Positions 1 through 7,760 of a stretch of DNA of 64,000 nt are shown piece by piece (the stretch's first letter is position 1; each line of letters starts with the position of its first letter). The DNA lies in contig NZ_JAVKPH010000001.1 of the NCBI RefSeq assembly GCF_031432425.1, positions 1 through 64,000 on the forward strand. The letters are read 5' to 3'. The notes under the pieces were generated by a model. The model ran no database searches, was not told the origin of the DNA, and saw nothing but the letters and a program-made list of their open reading frames with translations. This DNA comes from Ruixingdingia sedimenti (lineage in GTDB: Bacteria; Pseudomonadota; Alphaproteobacteria; Rhodobacterales; Rhodobacteraceae). The position numbers and the translations under genes are program-made.

Positions 1-405
1 CCCGAACTTCTGGACCAGATACCACCCGACCAGGAGATCGCCAGCGTCACGGCAGATGGTGCTTTCGACACCCGCAAATGCCACGACGCCATTGCGGCCC
101 GTGGCGCCGCCGCGATCATTCCGCCCCGCAAGAACGCCAAACCCTGGAAACCCGACAGCCCTGGAGCGGTCGCCCGCAACGAAATCCTGCGCACATCGAA
201 GCGCGTCGGCAGAACCATCTGGCGACGATGGAGCGGGTATCACCGCCGAAGCCGCGCAGAAACCAAGATGCACTGCGTCAAGCTGCTGGGCCAGCGCCTC
301 TCCGCCCGCGAGTTCGACCGTCAGGTCGCGGAGTTCCAGGTGCGTGTCGCCGTCTTGAACGGCTTCACCGCACTCGGAACGCCCATCACGGAAGTCACAG
401 GATAA
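1..405 (+). CDS. IS5-family transposase, C-terminal part
   Basis: The reading frame is open from base 1 to a TAA at 403-405; the N-terminus is outside the window. It is a DDE transposase. TADGAFDTRKCHDAIAARG carries the second catalytic aspartate, and YHRRSRAETKMHCVK matches the Y-(2)-R-(3)-E-(6)-K signature that places the catalytic glutamate in IS4/IS5-type enzymes. The end LNGFTALGTP is typical of IS5-group proteins. It would cut and join the ends of its own IS. Whether it is functional cannot be judged from the fragment. Confidence 0.88.
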   Translation, partial: PELLDQIPPDQEIASVTADGAFDTRKCHDAIAARGAAAIIPPRKNAKPWKPDSPGAVARNEILRTSKRVGRTIWRRWSGYHRRSRAETKMHCVKLLGQRLSAREFDRQVAEFQVRVAVLNGFTALGTPITEVTG

Positions 406-459
406 GTCTGTCCGGGGAAAGGGGAACTCCGGCCCTCAGCCGATTTGTGCAACAGAGCC
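1..459 (+). mobile_element. Right end of an IS5-family insertion sequence
   Basis: The block is the transposase C-terminus followed by 54 bases of non-coding end. It finishes in GATTTGTGCAACAGAGCC (442-459), which resembles terminal inverted repeats of IS5-group elements. Immediately after base 459 the sequence becomes the interior of an integrase gene on the other strand, which marks the insertion junction. The left end lies outside the window, so the target duplication and the partner repeat cannot be checked. Confidence 0.8.
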
Positions 460-1070
460 TCGCGGATGAACTCATTCACGGCAGCTTCGACAAAACGCGT
501 TTCACCGGTTGCGAGTGACTTTTTCAGGGCAGCGAGGCGCCTTGATCGCAGATTTGCGTCGTCTGTCCGGGCGCGCGCCTTCAATTCGAAGTCGGTATAG
601 ACGTTGAATGCGCTGGTCAGTCGGGTGTCGGCATCCACTTCGCCCGCTTCGATGCGCTCGAAGACTTTCTCGCGCTCCTGCTCGATTTCTTCTGGCGTAG
701 GCATGGCTGCGCGTCGCGCAGCGTCATCTGCCAAGGTCTTGGTGTATTGCTCCCAGACCGCATTCTCGGTGTCTGCTTCGGTCAGGGTCCGAAGAACAGG
801 GTCTGGCGTGGGATGGGCGGTTTCGTCGGAGATGAGCGTCGTGGCGTCATGACGTGCATCTACCGTGGTCGTCGACCGTGCGTAGTCCAGTTTGGCTTGT
901 AGACGGGCGACCGCAGCAGCGTGATTTCGGTCGGCTATCCGAAGGTCACCGCCCAGCGGTTCGATCAGCTCGGTCTTGTTGCCGAACAGCGGTCGGAGCT
1001 TGACCGGGATCGCGATCCGCGCCCAGAATCGACCGTCCTTCTCTTTCCAGTGACGCCGCTTCGCTGCCAT
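460..1070 (-). pseudogene. Tyrosine integrase, truncated by the IS5 insertion
   Basis: The frame starts at MAAKRRHWKEKDGRFWARI (ATG at 1068-1070; an in-frame ATG at 1118 is possible) and keeps about 200 residues. It includes a FWARIAIPVKLRPLFG N-terminal domain and the start of a SAM-like core-binding region (VNEFIREA). At base 460 it runs into IS sequence and stops at 321. The catalytic R-H-R-Y domain is missing from this side. The gene starts 91 bp from the attL repeat and points away from it, as expected for the integrase of an older element to the left that used the same tRNA. It is probably inactive, unless the rest survives beyond the IS outside the window. Confidence 0.75.
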
Positions 1071-1160
1071 CGCACAACCCAATTCTGGCACCTGTTCTGG
1101 CACTAGAAATGGCACCAAGCACTTGAAGGCAAGGGGTCTTTTTTAGATCAAGGGGTTAGG

Positions 1161-1207
1161 ATGGTGCTGTGAGAGAGGATTGAACTCTCGACCTCTCCCT
1201 TACCAAG
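1161..1207. repeat. attL: 47-bp copy of the tRNA-Thr 3' half
   Basis: This stretch is identical to 11528-11574 and equals the CCA end, T arm, variable region and anticodon 3' side of tRNA-Thr. It diverges just after ACCAAG, so it lacks the D arm and 5' acceptor strand and is not a tRNA gene. Together with the right copy it defines the boundaries of the integrated element. Confidence 0.95.
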
Positions 1208-1322
1208 ACTGTGGTTCACACGGTTTTCCTGAGAAAACAGCCGATTTTGCTTGTGATCAAACCGTCCATGTTCCCGGTGTGTTCATGGGTTTCCGTGCGG
1301 TTTCTGTGCGGGGGATCTGGGC

Positions 1323-1574
1323 ATGATGGGGCCGGAAATGGAAAGCCCCGCTGCCGTTGGCGCGGCACACGGGGCGAATAGCGAAGCGGTCCAGCTTGCT
1401 TCGCAGATCATCGCAGATTTCACGGGCGAAGTCCATTCCGCCGATCACCTGGTTGATCTGATCTCGCTGGCTCAGGACGCCATCGAAAGCAACCGACCCA
1501 CCGAACAGAGCCTGGCAGAGGCGCGGTCCTATCTGATCGAGGCGCTGGACCTGATCGAGGGGGCGGCGCAATGA
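1323..1574 (+). CDS. Small element protein, unknown
   Basis: This 83-residue acidic, mostly helical protein is the first gene inside attL. A second in-frame ATG follows immediately (1326). It overlaps the next gene by four bases (ATGA), which suggests translational coupling in a short early operon with the genes at 1571 and 1782. No domain is recognised. Possible roles, such as a regulator or a helper-phage modulator, are guesses based only on position. Confidence 0.55.
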   Translation: MMGPEMESPAAVGAAHGANSEAVQLASQIIADFTGEVHSADHLVDLISLAQDAIESNRPTEQSLAEARSYLIEALDLIEGAAQ

Positions 1575-1777
1575 ACGCGGCTCTCAAAAAGCACCTGTCG
1601 GACCTGCAAACGAAAGCCCTGCAAGCCACCTGCCTGTCGGAAGCCCTGAACGCGGTGATCGACTACCGGGAACACCATGACATTGCGGTGGCTCTGCTTG
1701 AGAAGATCCATGCCCTTGCGGACGATCTGAACAACGGCCTCGACAGCATGAGCCTTTCGCGGGCGGTCGAGGGCTGA
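1571..1777 (+). CDS. Small element protein, unknown
   Basis: A 68-residue protein starts at ATGAACGCGGCT and overlaps the previous stop codon by four bases. It looks wholly helical (ALKKHLSDLQTKALQ, IAVALLEKIHALADDLNNG), with no signal peptide or membrane segment. The following Toprim-like gene begins five bases downstream, so the three genes probably share one transcript. I do not recognise a family. Confidence 0.55.
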   Translation: MNAALKKHLSDLQTKALQATCLSEALNAVIDYREHHDIAVALLEKIHALADDLNNGLDSMSLSRAVEG

Positions 1778-1781
1778 CAGC

Positions 1782-2735
1782 GTGAATATTCCGGCAGGCC
1801 GTAAAAGCGGCGCCGGGGAATTTACGGCCTGCCCGAAAACTTCCCGGCCCCGCGGCTACATCGAGCATTACAACCCCCAGGCCAAGACGCGCGAGCTTCT
1901 GGCGCAGGCTCAGGCCGTGCTGGACGAATACCGCCAATACTGGCCCCTGACCTGCCGCCAGATATTCTATCGGCTGGTCGGTGCGCATGGCTATGACAAG
2001 ACGGAGGCGGCCTATGGTCGCCTCTGCCACCACCTTGCCAATGCCCGCCGGGCGCGGTTGATCCCGTTCGCTGCGATCCGCGACGATGGCGTGACCACCT
2101 ATCGCAGGGACCATTTCGACGACAAGGATGCCTTCCTGCGGCACGTCCGGCGTCTCGGGCAGAACTACACCCGCAACAAGCTGGCCGATCAGGAACACCA
2201 TATCGAGGTGTGGTGCGAGGCGGCGGGGATGTTGCCTCAACTCGACGATGTGGCCGAGCCTTATTCGGTGAAGGTCTATTCCTCGGGTGGCTTCGACAGC
2301 CTGACCGCCAAGAAGGACTTGGCCGACCGCATTTGCCGGATCGAGAAACCGACCGTCATTCTGCACCTGGGTGATTACGACCCGAGCGGCGAATCCATCT
2401 TCGACAGCGTGGCCGAGGACGTGGCCGCATTTGTCGATGCCGACCGCAGGCACGGGCTTATCACTGTCCAATTCGAGCGGGTGGCGCTGACCTCGGCGCA
2501 GGTGCGGCAATTCGATCTGCCTACCGCGCCGCCGAAGGCTACGGATAGCCGATCAAAGACGTGGACCGGCGGCACCTGCCAGCTTGAGGCGCTACCCCCG
2601 AACATCATTGCCGACATTCTTCGCGAGGCAATCGAACGGCACATCGACTTCATTCAATACGGTGTCGATCAAGCCAGCGAAGAACGCGAGCGGGAAGAAA
2701 TCCAGACCCTGCTTCTGGCCCCGCCCCGAGACTGA
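1782..2735 (+). CDS. Toprim / Spo11-TopoVI-A-like DNA enzyme
   Basis: The protein has 317 residues with a GTG start four bases after the preceding stop. The N-terminal half has a winged-helix-like segment (TCRQIFYRLVG, HLANARRARLIPF, AIRDDG). The centre has LGDYDPSG at about residues 197-203, whose D-x-D (D198, D200) matches the metal-binding signature of Toprim domains as in topoisomerase VI subunit A and Spo11. Related stand-alone proteins occur in many phages and islands without assigned function. Acting on DNA is a fair inference, and a role in element replication or DNA processing is possible because no other replication gene is visible. Cleavage activity is unproven, and no partner ATPase is encoded nearby. 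Confidence 0.65.
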   Translation: MNIPAGRKSGAGEFTACPKTSRPRGYIEHYNPQAKTRELLAQAQAVLDEYRQYWPLTCRQIFYRLVGAHGYDKTEAAYGRLCHHLANARRARLIPFAAIRDDGVTTYRRDHFDDKDAFLRHVRRLGQNYTRNKLADQEHHIEVWCEAAGMLPQLDDVAEPYSVKVYSSGGFDSLTAKKDLADRICRIEKPTVILHLGDYDPSGESIFDSVAEDVAAFVDADRRHGLITVQFERVALTSAQVRQFDLPTAPPKATDSRSKTWTGGTCQLEALPPNIIADILREAIERHIDFIQYGVDQASEEREREEIQTLLLAPPRD

Positions 2736-2743
2736 CCAACCCC

Positions 2744-2773
2744 GCCCCCGTGCCTCGGGCGCGGTGCGGGGGC
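2744..2773 (+). terminator. GC-rich hairpin after the Toprim-like gene
   Basis: GCCCCCG at 2744-2750 pairs with CGGGGGC at 2767-2773, with extra GC pairing possible inside the loop, nine bases after the stop codon. There is no T run, so factor-independent termination would be weak. It separates the early genes from the packaging module. Confidence 0.4.
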
Positions 2774-3256
2774 GTCAATCCATCGGAGCAGACCGGAGGC
2801 CGATCCGGGCATATCCCTTCACCCGCCCTAGCTTCTGACCGCTTGAGCGAAATCATCGGTGGTTTGCCCGGCACCTAAGCCAAGACGGGCGATGACGATC
2901 CGGGGACTTTTAACCCACCCCGTGCTGAACCGGCTCCTGCTAGGCCAGCACAGAAGCGCGACTATAAACCCACCGGAGGGATGCCAAGCCAAGGCGGCGC
3001 GGCGGATTCTACCGGGGACCGGAAACGGGGACGGCTCCCACGACCGGGCTGAGTGTAAAGCTCAGGGCGACGGCTTGGCCCCTTCCGGTGACTAGGGGCA
3101 TCGCGTGGATACGGATCGCGGCAGCGCAGGGCTGTTCCTGAGGCCGGCTTACCCGGTCGCCTACCTTCCTGGGTAGTGGGGGCAGTAGCGGGTGGCCGGA
3201 TTATGTCCAAACGCAATGAGGTAGAATAATACCCCATCATGTGATAGGAACAATGT
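2774..3256. other. Structured non-coding stretch before the head genes
   Basis: No convincing gene is seen here; the longest frame, 2859-3095, has no coding character. Several short stem-loops are visible: CTGAG/CTCAG (3049-3065), GCCCC/GGGGC (3078-3099) and CTACC/GGTAG (3161-3176). The last 60 bases are AT-richer (AATGAGGTAGAATAATACC) and run into the connector gene, so they may hold the promoter of the head operon. A packaging (cos) site or a structured RNA is plausible here, because cos sites commonly lie just upstream of terminase genes. Neither is shown by sequence alone. Confidence 0.4.
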
Positions 3257-3571
3257 ATGAACCTGTCCGACCTTCTCACCGCCGCCAAGCTCCATGCCCG
3301 CGTCGATCACGACGAGGACGACCCCGACATGCTGCTGATGCTGGCCGCTGCGGCGGGTGATGTGGCCCATGCTGCGGAATACACCCTGCCCGCGCTGGCG
3401 GCTGATCTGCCTGCCGACCTCAAGCTGGCAATCATCGACCAGGCGGCAATGCTGTTCGATGCGCGGGCGCAGGACACCGAGCGCCCCGTGGGCCTGTCAC
3501 TGGCTGCGGCCCGTATCGTGGCCCGGTATCGTGGGGTGCGGCTATGCCTGCCACCGCCTGCGGCCGAGTGA
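3257..3571 (+). CDS. Phage head-tail connector, gp6-like
   Basis: This 104-residue helical protein begins MNLSDLLTAAKLHARVDHDEDD and continues MLLMLAAAAGDVAHAAEY. That layout (an L..VK.HLRIDHDEDD-like start, then long helices and a DLKLAIIDQAAMLFDAR segment) is typical of HK97 gp6-family head-tail connectors, which form a ring under the portal. It is the first gene of the head module, whereas in HK97-type phages it normally follows the capsid gene. The start has AGGA ten bases upstream. Confidence 0.7.
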   Translation: MNLSDLLTAAKLHARVDHDEDDPDMLLMLAAAAGDVAHAAEYTLPALAADLPADLKLAIIDQAAMLFDARAQDTERPVGLSLAAARIVARYRGVRLCLPPPAAE

Positions 3572-3606
3572 ACCGCCCGAGGGGGCGACCCCGACATGAT
3601 GGCCTG

Positions 3607-3776
3607 ATGCCCGGATCTGCCGAGGCAAAGGCGGCTGATGCCCTGCGATCTGGTCCCAATGCCCCCAAGTCGGGCGGCCAAGGGACCGGCGGTCTGGATG
3701 TTCCTTTCTCTCTCCTGAAAAAAATCCGGGAAAAAATCCGGCTGACCGTGCGCTGGCTTTTCTGGGCCTGCTGCAT
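3607..3776 (+). other. Probable N-terminus of the large terminase, out of frame
   Basis: Between the connector stop and the terminase GTG at 3777 there is no standard-sized small terminase gene. The terminase frame can be read upstream as NPADRALAFLGLLHVPEG, which resembles the conserved N-terminus of large terminases, but it has no start codon between its upstream stop (3636) and 3777. The only ATG-started frame entering this stretch (3607, MPGSAEAKAADALRSG) is in another phase. The two would join by a -1 shift at one of two A runs (A7 at 3718-3724, A6 at 3731-3736) inside a short tandem duplication. This may be programmed slippage, a mutation or a homopolymer sequencing error. Confidence 0.4.
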
Positions 3777-5255
3777 GTGCCCGAGGGGCGCACCGCCGGG
3801 AAGCGCCTCAAGCTGGCCGAGTTCCAGCGGCAGTTCGTGCGCGGCTCTCTCGCCCCCGGCGTGATGGTCGGGGTTTTGTCAATCGGTCGCGGCAATGCAA
3901 AGACTGCGCTGGCGGCGGGCCTTGCCCTGGGCGAGCTGGTCGGCGCTCTCGAGGCAAAGCCTCAACCGAAACGGGAAATCCTGTTCGCGGCCCGGAACCG
4001 GGATCAGGCGCGGACGGCGTTCAACTTCCTTGTCGGCTATATCCAGGGGCTGCCCGAGGAAGATCAGGCGCTGTTCACGATCCGGCGCGGCTCCAAGCTC
4101 GAGGTTGAGTTCGAGGGCAACGGCGGCGGGCTGGCCCGTGTCATCGCGGCAGATGGCAAGTCCATTCTGGGCGGTGCCCCGACCTTGGCAATCCTTGACG
4201 AGCGGGCGGCATGGGTGGCCGAAAAGGGCGATGCGCTCGAGAACGCCATTCTGTCGGGCCTCGGCAAGCGTGACGGGCGGGCGCTGATTATCTCGACCTC
4301 TGCCCCTGACGATGCGAACACCTTCTCCCGCTGGCTGGATGAACCGCCGCCGGGCACCTACCGGCAGGAACACCGGCCCGCCTTCGGCCTGCCTGCCGAC
4401 GATCTGGAAAGCCTGCTGCAAGCCAACCCCGGCGCGACCGAGGGCATCGGCTCGACCCCTGACTGGCTGGTGGCGCAGGCGCGGCGGGCGATTGCACGGG
4501 GCGGCTCTGCGCTCTCGAGCTTCCGCAACCTGAACCGCAACGAACGGGTTTCGACCGAGGACCGTTCCGTGCTGGTCACGGTTGACGAATGGCTGGCGGC
4601 AGAGGTTTCGCCCGACGATCTGCCCGAGCGTTCCGGCCCCTGCATCCTCGGCGTTGACCTCGGCGGCAGTCGCTCCATGTCGGCGGCGGCGTTCTACTGG
4701 CCCGACACCGGACGGCTGGAAGCCCTCGGCACCTTCCCGGCAACCCCTTCGCTGGCAGATCGCGGCGCGTCCGATGGCGTGAGCGACCGATATTGCCAGA
4801 TGCAGGAACGGGGCGAACTGTCCGTCATGGGCGAGGCGACCGTGCCACCCGGCCCGTGGCTGGCGCAGATCGTGGCGCATCTGGACGGGATCGTGCCGGA
4901 TTGCATCGTCGGCGACCGTTTCCGCCATGCCGAATTCACCGAGGCGATGCAGGCGGCAGGGCTTGGCCGTGTCCCGTTCATCTGGCGGGGGTTCGGCTGG
5001 AAGGACGGGGCCGAGGACATCGAGCGGTTCCGCCGGGCGCTGTTCGACGGGGAAGTGATCTGCACCCCGTCCATGCTTCTGCGCTCTGCCTTCTCGGATG
5101 CAATCACACTGGTTGACCCGGCAGGCAACCACAAGCTGGCGAAAGCCCGCTCTCTGGGCCGGATCGACGCGGCGGCGGCTTCGGTGCTGGCGGTGGCGCA
5201 GGGTGCCCGGATGAAGGCCGCACCAACCCGGAAAGCGAGGGCGCTATGGCTGTGA
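3777..5255 (+). CDS. Phage terminase large subunit (TerL)
   Basis: The protein has 492 residues from a GTG start. The packaging ATPase has a P-loop-like SIGRGNAKTA (about 35-44) and a Walker B LAILDERAAW with D141 and E142. The C-terminal RNase H-like nuclease has ILGVDLGGS (D294), a later GDRFRHAEF and a GRIDAAAAS segment supplying likely metal ligands. TerL pumps DNA into the prohead through the portal and cuts it. The GTG may not be the true start, because homologous-looking sequence continues upstream in the same frame. The stop overlaps the adaptor start (5246). Confidence 0.9.
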   Translation: MPEGRTAGKRLKLAEFQRQFVRGSLAPGVMVGVLSIGRGNAKTALAAGLALGELVGALEAKPQPKREILFAARNRDQARTAFNFLVGYIQGLPEEDQALFTIRRGSKLEVEFEGNGGGLARVIAADGKSILGGAPTLAILDERAAWVAEKGDALENAILSGLGKRDGRALIISTSAPDDANTFSRWLDEPPPGTYRQEHRPAFGLPADDLESLLQANPGATEGIGSTPDWLVAQARRAIARGGSALSSFRNLNRNERVSTEDRSVLVTVDEWLAAEVSPDDLPERSGPCILGVDLGGSRSMSAAAFYWPDTGRLEALGTFPATPSLADRGASDGVSDRYCQMQERGELSVMGEATVPPGPWLAQIVAHLDGIVPDCIVGDRFRHAEFTEAMQAAGLGRVPFIWRGFGWKDGAEDIERFRRALFDGEVICTPSMLLRSAFSDAITLVDPAGNHKLAKARSLGRIDAAAASVLAVAQGARMKAAPTRKARALWL

Positions 5256-5578
5256 ACCTTGACCGCCAGGTGCAGTTCCAGCGCCGTGTCGGCGTCAACG
5301 GCCCCTATGGCTATGAATACTCTTGGCATGACCACGGCGACCCGATCCGGGCGGCGCGGCATGACGTTTCGGACAATGAGCGGGCTGTGGCCGGGTGGAT
5401 CGAATCCACGCTGGTTTCGCGCTTCACCGTCCGATCTTCGGCCTTCACCCGCGACCTGACCCCGATTGACCAGTTCACCCATGACGGCCTGACCTGGGAC
5501 ATTCAGGGCATCAAAGAGGCCTGGCTTGGCCGGTTCCGGTTCCTCGAGATAACGGCGAGGGCGCGGACCGATGGCTAA
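5246..5578 (+). CDS. Phage head-tail adaptor / head-closure protein
   Basis: This 110-residue beta-rich protein starts MAVNLDRQVQFQRR, the hallmark start of Phage_H_T_join (SPP1 gp16-type) proteins. It later has DISRFTVR-like and FTHDGLTWDIQGIKE segments, which correspond to the conserved W-I-x-G-I strand. These proteins plug the portal-connector and provide the surface to which a tail attaches. In an element without tail genes this would be the docking interface for a borrowed tail. It overlaps TerL by 10 bases and the HNH gene by 8. Confidence 0.75.
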   Translation: MAVNLDRQVQFQRRVGVNGPYGYEYSWHDHGDPIRAARHDVSDNERAVAGWIESTLVSRFTVRSSAFTRDLTPIDQFTHDGLTWDIQGIKEAWLGRFRFLEITARARTDG

Positions 5579-5909
5579 GGACCGGCGCGAATATGCGCGG
5601 CACTCCAAGCGCGTGACCTCGACCGCCCGCTGGCAGGTGCTGCGGCACGCGATCCTCGAGCGTGACGGCTGGACATGCTCCTGCGGCTGCGGCGAGCGGC
5701 GGCGGCTCGAGGTGGACCACATTCTGCCCGTCAGGACGCACCCCGAGCTGGCCTATGACCCGGCCAATCTCCAGGCGCTGGCACCCGCCTGTCACACGAA
5801 AAAGACCCGCCTCGAGTGCGGACACAAAGAGAAATCACCCGAGCGCAAGGCTTGGGCCGATGCCGTTGCCGATCTGGCTGCGGACCCTGCAACCCCGGCG
5901 ATGGAGTAA
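5571..5909 (+). CDS. HNH endonuclease of the packaging module
   Basis: The protein has 112 residues with the order VLRHAILERDGWTCSCGCGERRRLEVDHILPV...NLQALAPACHTKKT. DH supplies the first HNH residues, N (ANLQAL) the second and H (CHTKKT) the third; flanking cysteines (CSCGC, C in PACH) probably hold zinc. HNH proteins beside terminase genes are known to be needed for cos cleavage and packaging in HK97-like phages. The gene sits between adaptor and capsid, tightly overlapped, so it belongs to the head operon and not to a homing insertion. Confidence 0.85.
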   Translation: MAKDRREYARHSKRVTSTARWQVLRHAILERDGWTCSCGCGERRRLEVDHILPVRTHPELAYDPANLQALAPACHTKKTRLECGHKEKSPERKAWADAVADLAADPATPAME

Positions 5910-5912
5910 ATC

Positions 5913-7205
5913 ATGCTGGATTCTGTGAAGATTGCCAAACGGCAAAGCGAAATCCGCCAAGCTCTTGCGGCTCTGGCGAACAAGGAAGCCCCGACCGAGG
6001 ATGAGGTGCGCCAGATGGGCGACCTTGACCGCGAGTATGGCACCAACGAAACCCGGTATAGGGCGGCGCTGGTGGCCGAGGATGGTGAACGCCGCGAGGC
6101 TGGCCGCGATCTGGAAACCCGCTCCGACCGCCAATTCGCTGATCTGGTGGCCGGGTTCGAGCTGCGGCAAGCGGTTCTGGCTCTGGACGAGGGCCGGGCG
6201 CTCTCGGGCCGCACGGCGGAAGTGGTGCAAGAGCTGCGCAATTCCGGCGGCTATCGCGGCATCCCCGTGCCCCTGATGGCGCTGGAACAACGGGCGGGCG
6301 AAACCGTTGCGGCCGGCACCCCCGACCCGCTGCAAACCCGGCCGATCATCGACCGGCTGTTCCCCGGCTCTGTCGCGGCGCAGATGGGTGCGCAGATGAT
6401 CCAGATCGGCACCGGCGCGATTGAATGGCCGGTGACGACCAGTGCCGTGACCGCAGGCTGGGCGAACGGCGAACTGGCGGCTGTCGCTGGCCCGACCGCC
6501 TACGCCACAACCGACAAGGCGCTGAAACCGGAACAGCATCTGGGCATCACCATGCGGATCAGCCGCAAGGCCATGCTGCAATCCGGCGAGGCGCTGGAAC
6601 AGGCGATCCGGCGCGACATGTCCGGCACGATGGCAGCCGAACTGGACAAGGCGATTTTCCTTGGCACAGGACTGCTGGGCCAGCCGCTGGGCGTCATTCC
6701 CGGCGTTGCGACCTACGGTATCACCTCGACCGATGCGGCGGGCATGGCATCCTGGGCGGCCCTGCGGGCGGCCGTGGTGCGGTTCATGGGCGCGAACGCG
6801 GCGGCCGGTCCTGGCGCGGTCAAGGCGCTGGTGCGGCCGGAACTGTGGGGCTTCCTGGATGGCGTGGAAGCCTTCGCGGGTTCGGGCGTCACGGAATGGG
6901 ATCGCCTGTCGGCGCAGCTGGGCGGCATCGTCCAGACGACCAACGCACTTGCGGCACCGAGCGGCACCGCCCCGGCACCGCTGGAAACCCAAGTCCTGCT
7001 GACGACCAACGCGGGCGGCGTGGCCCCGATCTTCGTGGGCCTTTGGGGTGCGGTGGACCTGATCCGCGACCCGTATTCCGATGCCACCTCGGGCGGTCTG
7101 CGCCTGACCGCCTTGACCACCGCTGACGTGACCGTTGCGCGCGGCGCACAGCTCGAGCTTGTCACCGGGCTTGAGCTGGCCCTGCCCGAGGAAGAGGAAA
7201 GCTGA
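5913..7205 (+). CDS. Major capsid protein, HK97 fold
   Basis: The protein has 430 residues with GGAG eight bases before the ATG. Residues 1-110 are charged and helical, matching the delta (scaffold) domain that the prohead protease removes. The mature part begins near PLMALEQRAGETVAAGTPDP. Typical HK97 landmarks follow, including ITMRISRKAMLQSG, ELDKAIFLGTG and QPLGVIPG (spine helix and surrounding loops). It would assemble into an icosahedral shell. The stop codon overlaps the protease start, so capsid and protease are coupled. Confidence 0.92.
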   Translation: MLDSVKIAKRQSEIRQALAALANKEAPTEDEVRQMGDLDREYGTNETRYRAALVAEDGERREAGRDLETRSDRQFADLVAGFELRQAVLALDEGRALSGRTAEVVQELRNSGGYRGIPVPLMALEQRAGETVAAGTPDPLQTRPIIDRLFPGSVAAQMGAQMIQIGTGAIEWPVTTSAVTAGWANGELAAVAGPTAYATTDKALKPEQHLGITMRISRKAMLQSGEALEQAIRRDMSGTMAAELDKAIFLGTGLLGQPLGVIPGVATYGITSTDAAGMASWAALRAAVVRFMGANAAAGPGAVKALVRPELWGFLDGVEAFAGSGVTEWDRLSAQLGGIVQTTNALAAPSGTAPAPLETQVLLTTNAGGVAPIFVGLWGAVDLIRDPYSDATSGGLRLTALTTADVTVARGAQLELVTGLELALPEEEES

Positions 7206-7759
7206 TGCTCTGGGGCGGTAATCTCGGCGCTTTGGAGATCCGGGCAGAAGGCGGGGAAACCCGCCTGACCGCCCGTTTCCCTTATGGTGCGCAAACTGAG
7301 CTGGCACCGGGGCGGCACGAGGTTATCGCCCCTCGGGCCTTCGCTGGCCGGATCGAGGCGGGCGAGGACATTCACCTGCTGGCCGGGCATGACTATGAAA
7401 AGCCTCTCGCCTCACGGGCGGCGGGCACCCTCAAAATAGAGGACACCCCCGAAGGCGTCACGCTCGAGGCGCGGATTGCGGGCGGCACGTCATGGGCGCG
7501 AGACTTCCTTGCGGCCCATGCAAGCGGGTTGATCCGTGGGTTGTCGCCGGGGTTCCGCGTCCAGCCGGGCGGCGAGCGGATCGAGACGCGGGGCGATGGC
7601 CTCTTGCGCACCGTGACGCGGGCGCAGGTGTTCGAGTTCTCGGCGGTGACGGTTCCGGCCTATCCCTCGGCGCAGATCGAGGCGCGGGCATGGGAAACGC
7701 ATCAGGACCGGCAACCCGTGCGGGGTGCGGTTCACCCCCTCAATCGGTGGAGGGCCTGA
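7205..7759 (+). CDS. HK97-family prohead protease (S78)
   Basis: The protein has 184 residues starting in the TGATG overlap with the capsid gene. LLAGHDYEKPLAS supplies the candidate catalytic histidine (H62), GLSPGFRV the serine (S114) and FEFSAVTVPAYP a candidate glutamate (E144). The spacing closely follows the His-Ser-Glu triad known for HK97 gp4. It would trim the delta domain of the capsid protein and then itself during maturation. It lies downstream of the capsid gene, the reverse of the usual portal-protease-capsid order. Confidence 0.9.
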   Translation: MLWGGNLGALEIRAEGGETRLTARFPYGAQTELAPGRHEVIAPRAFAGRIEAGEDIHLLAGHDYEKPLASRAAGTLKIEDTPEGVTLEARIAGGTSWARDFLAAHASGLIRGLSPGFRVQPGGERIETRGDGLLRTVTRAQVFEFSAVTVPAYPSAQIEARAWETHQDRQPVRGAVHPLNRWRA

Positions 7760-7760
7760 C

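Noticed and set aside
1161..1207. A second tRNA-Thr gene at the left repeat
   Set aside because: Only the 3' half is present. The sequence departs right after ACCAAG and has no D arm or 5' acceptor strand.
2859..3095. 78-codon frame in the non-coding stretch before the head genes
   Set aside because: It has no ribosome site, a low-complexity composition, and overlaps several stem-loops.
5571..5909. Homing endonuclease insertion
   Set aside because: The HNH gene is tightly overlapped with head genes on one side and close on the other, as in known packaging modules, and no intron or intein boundary is visible.
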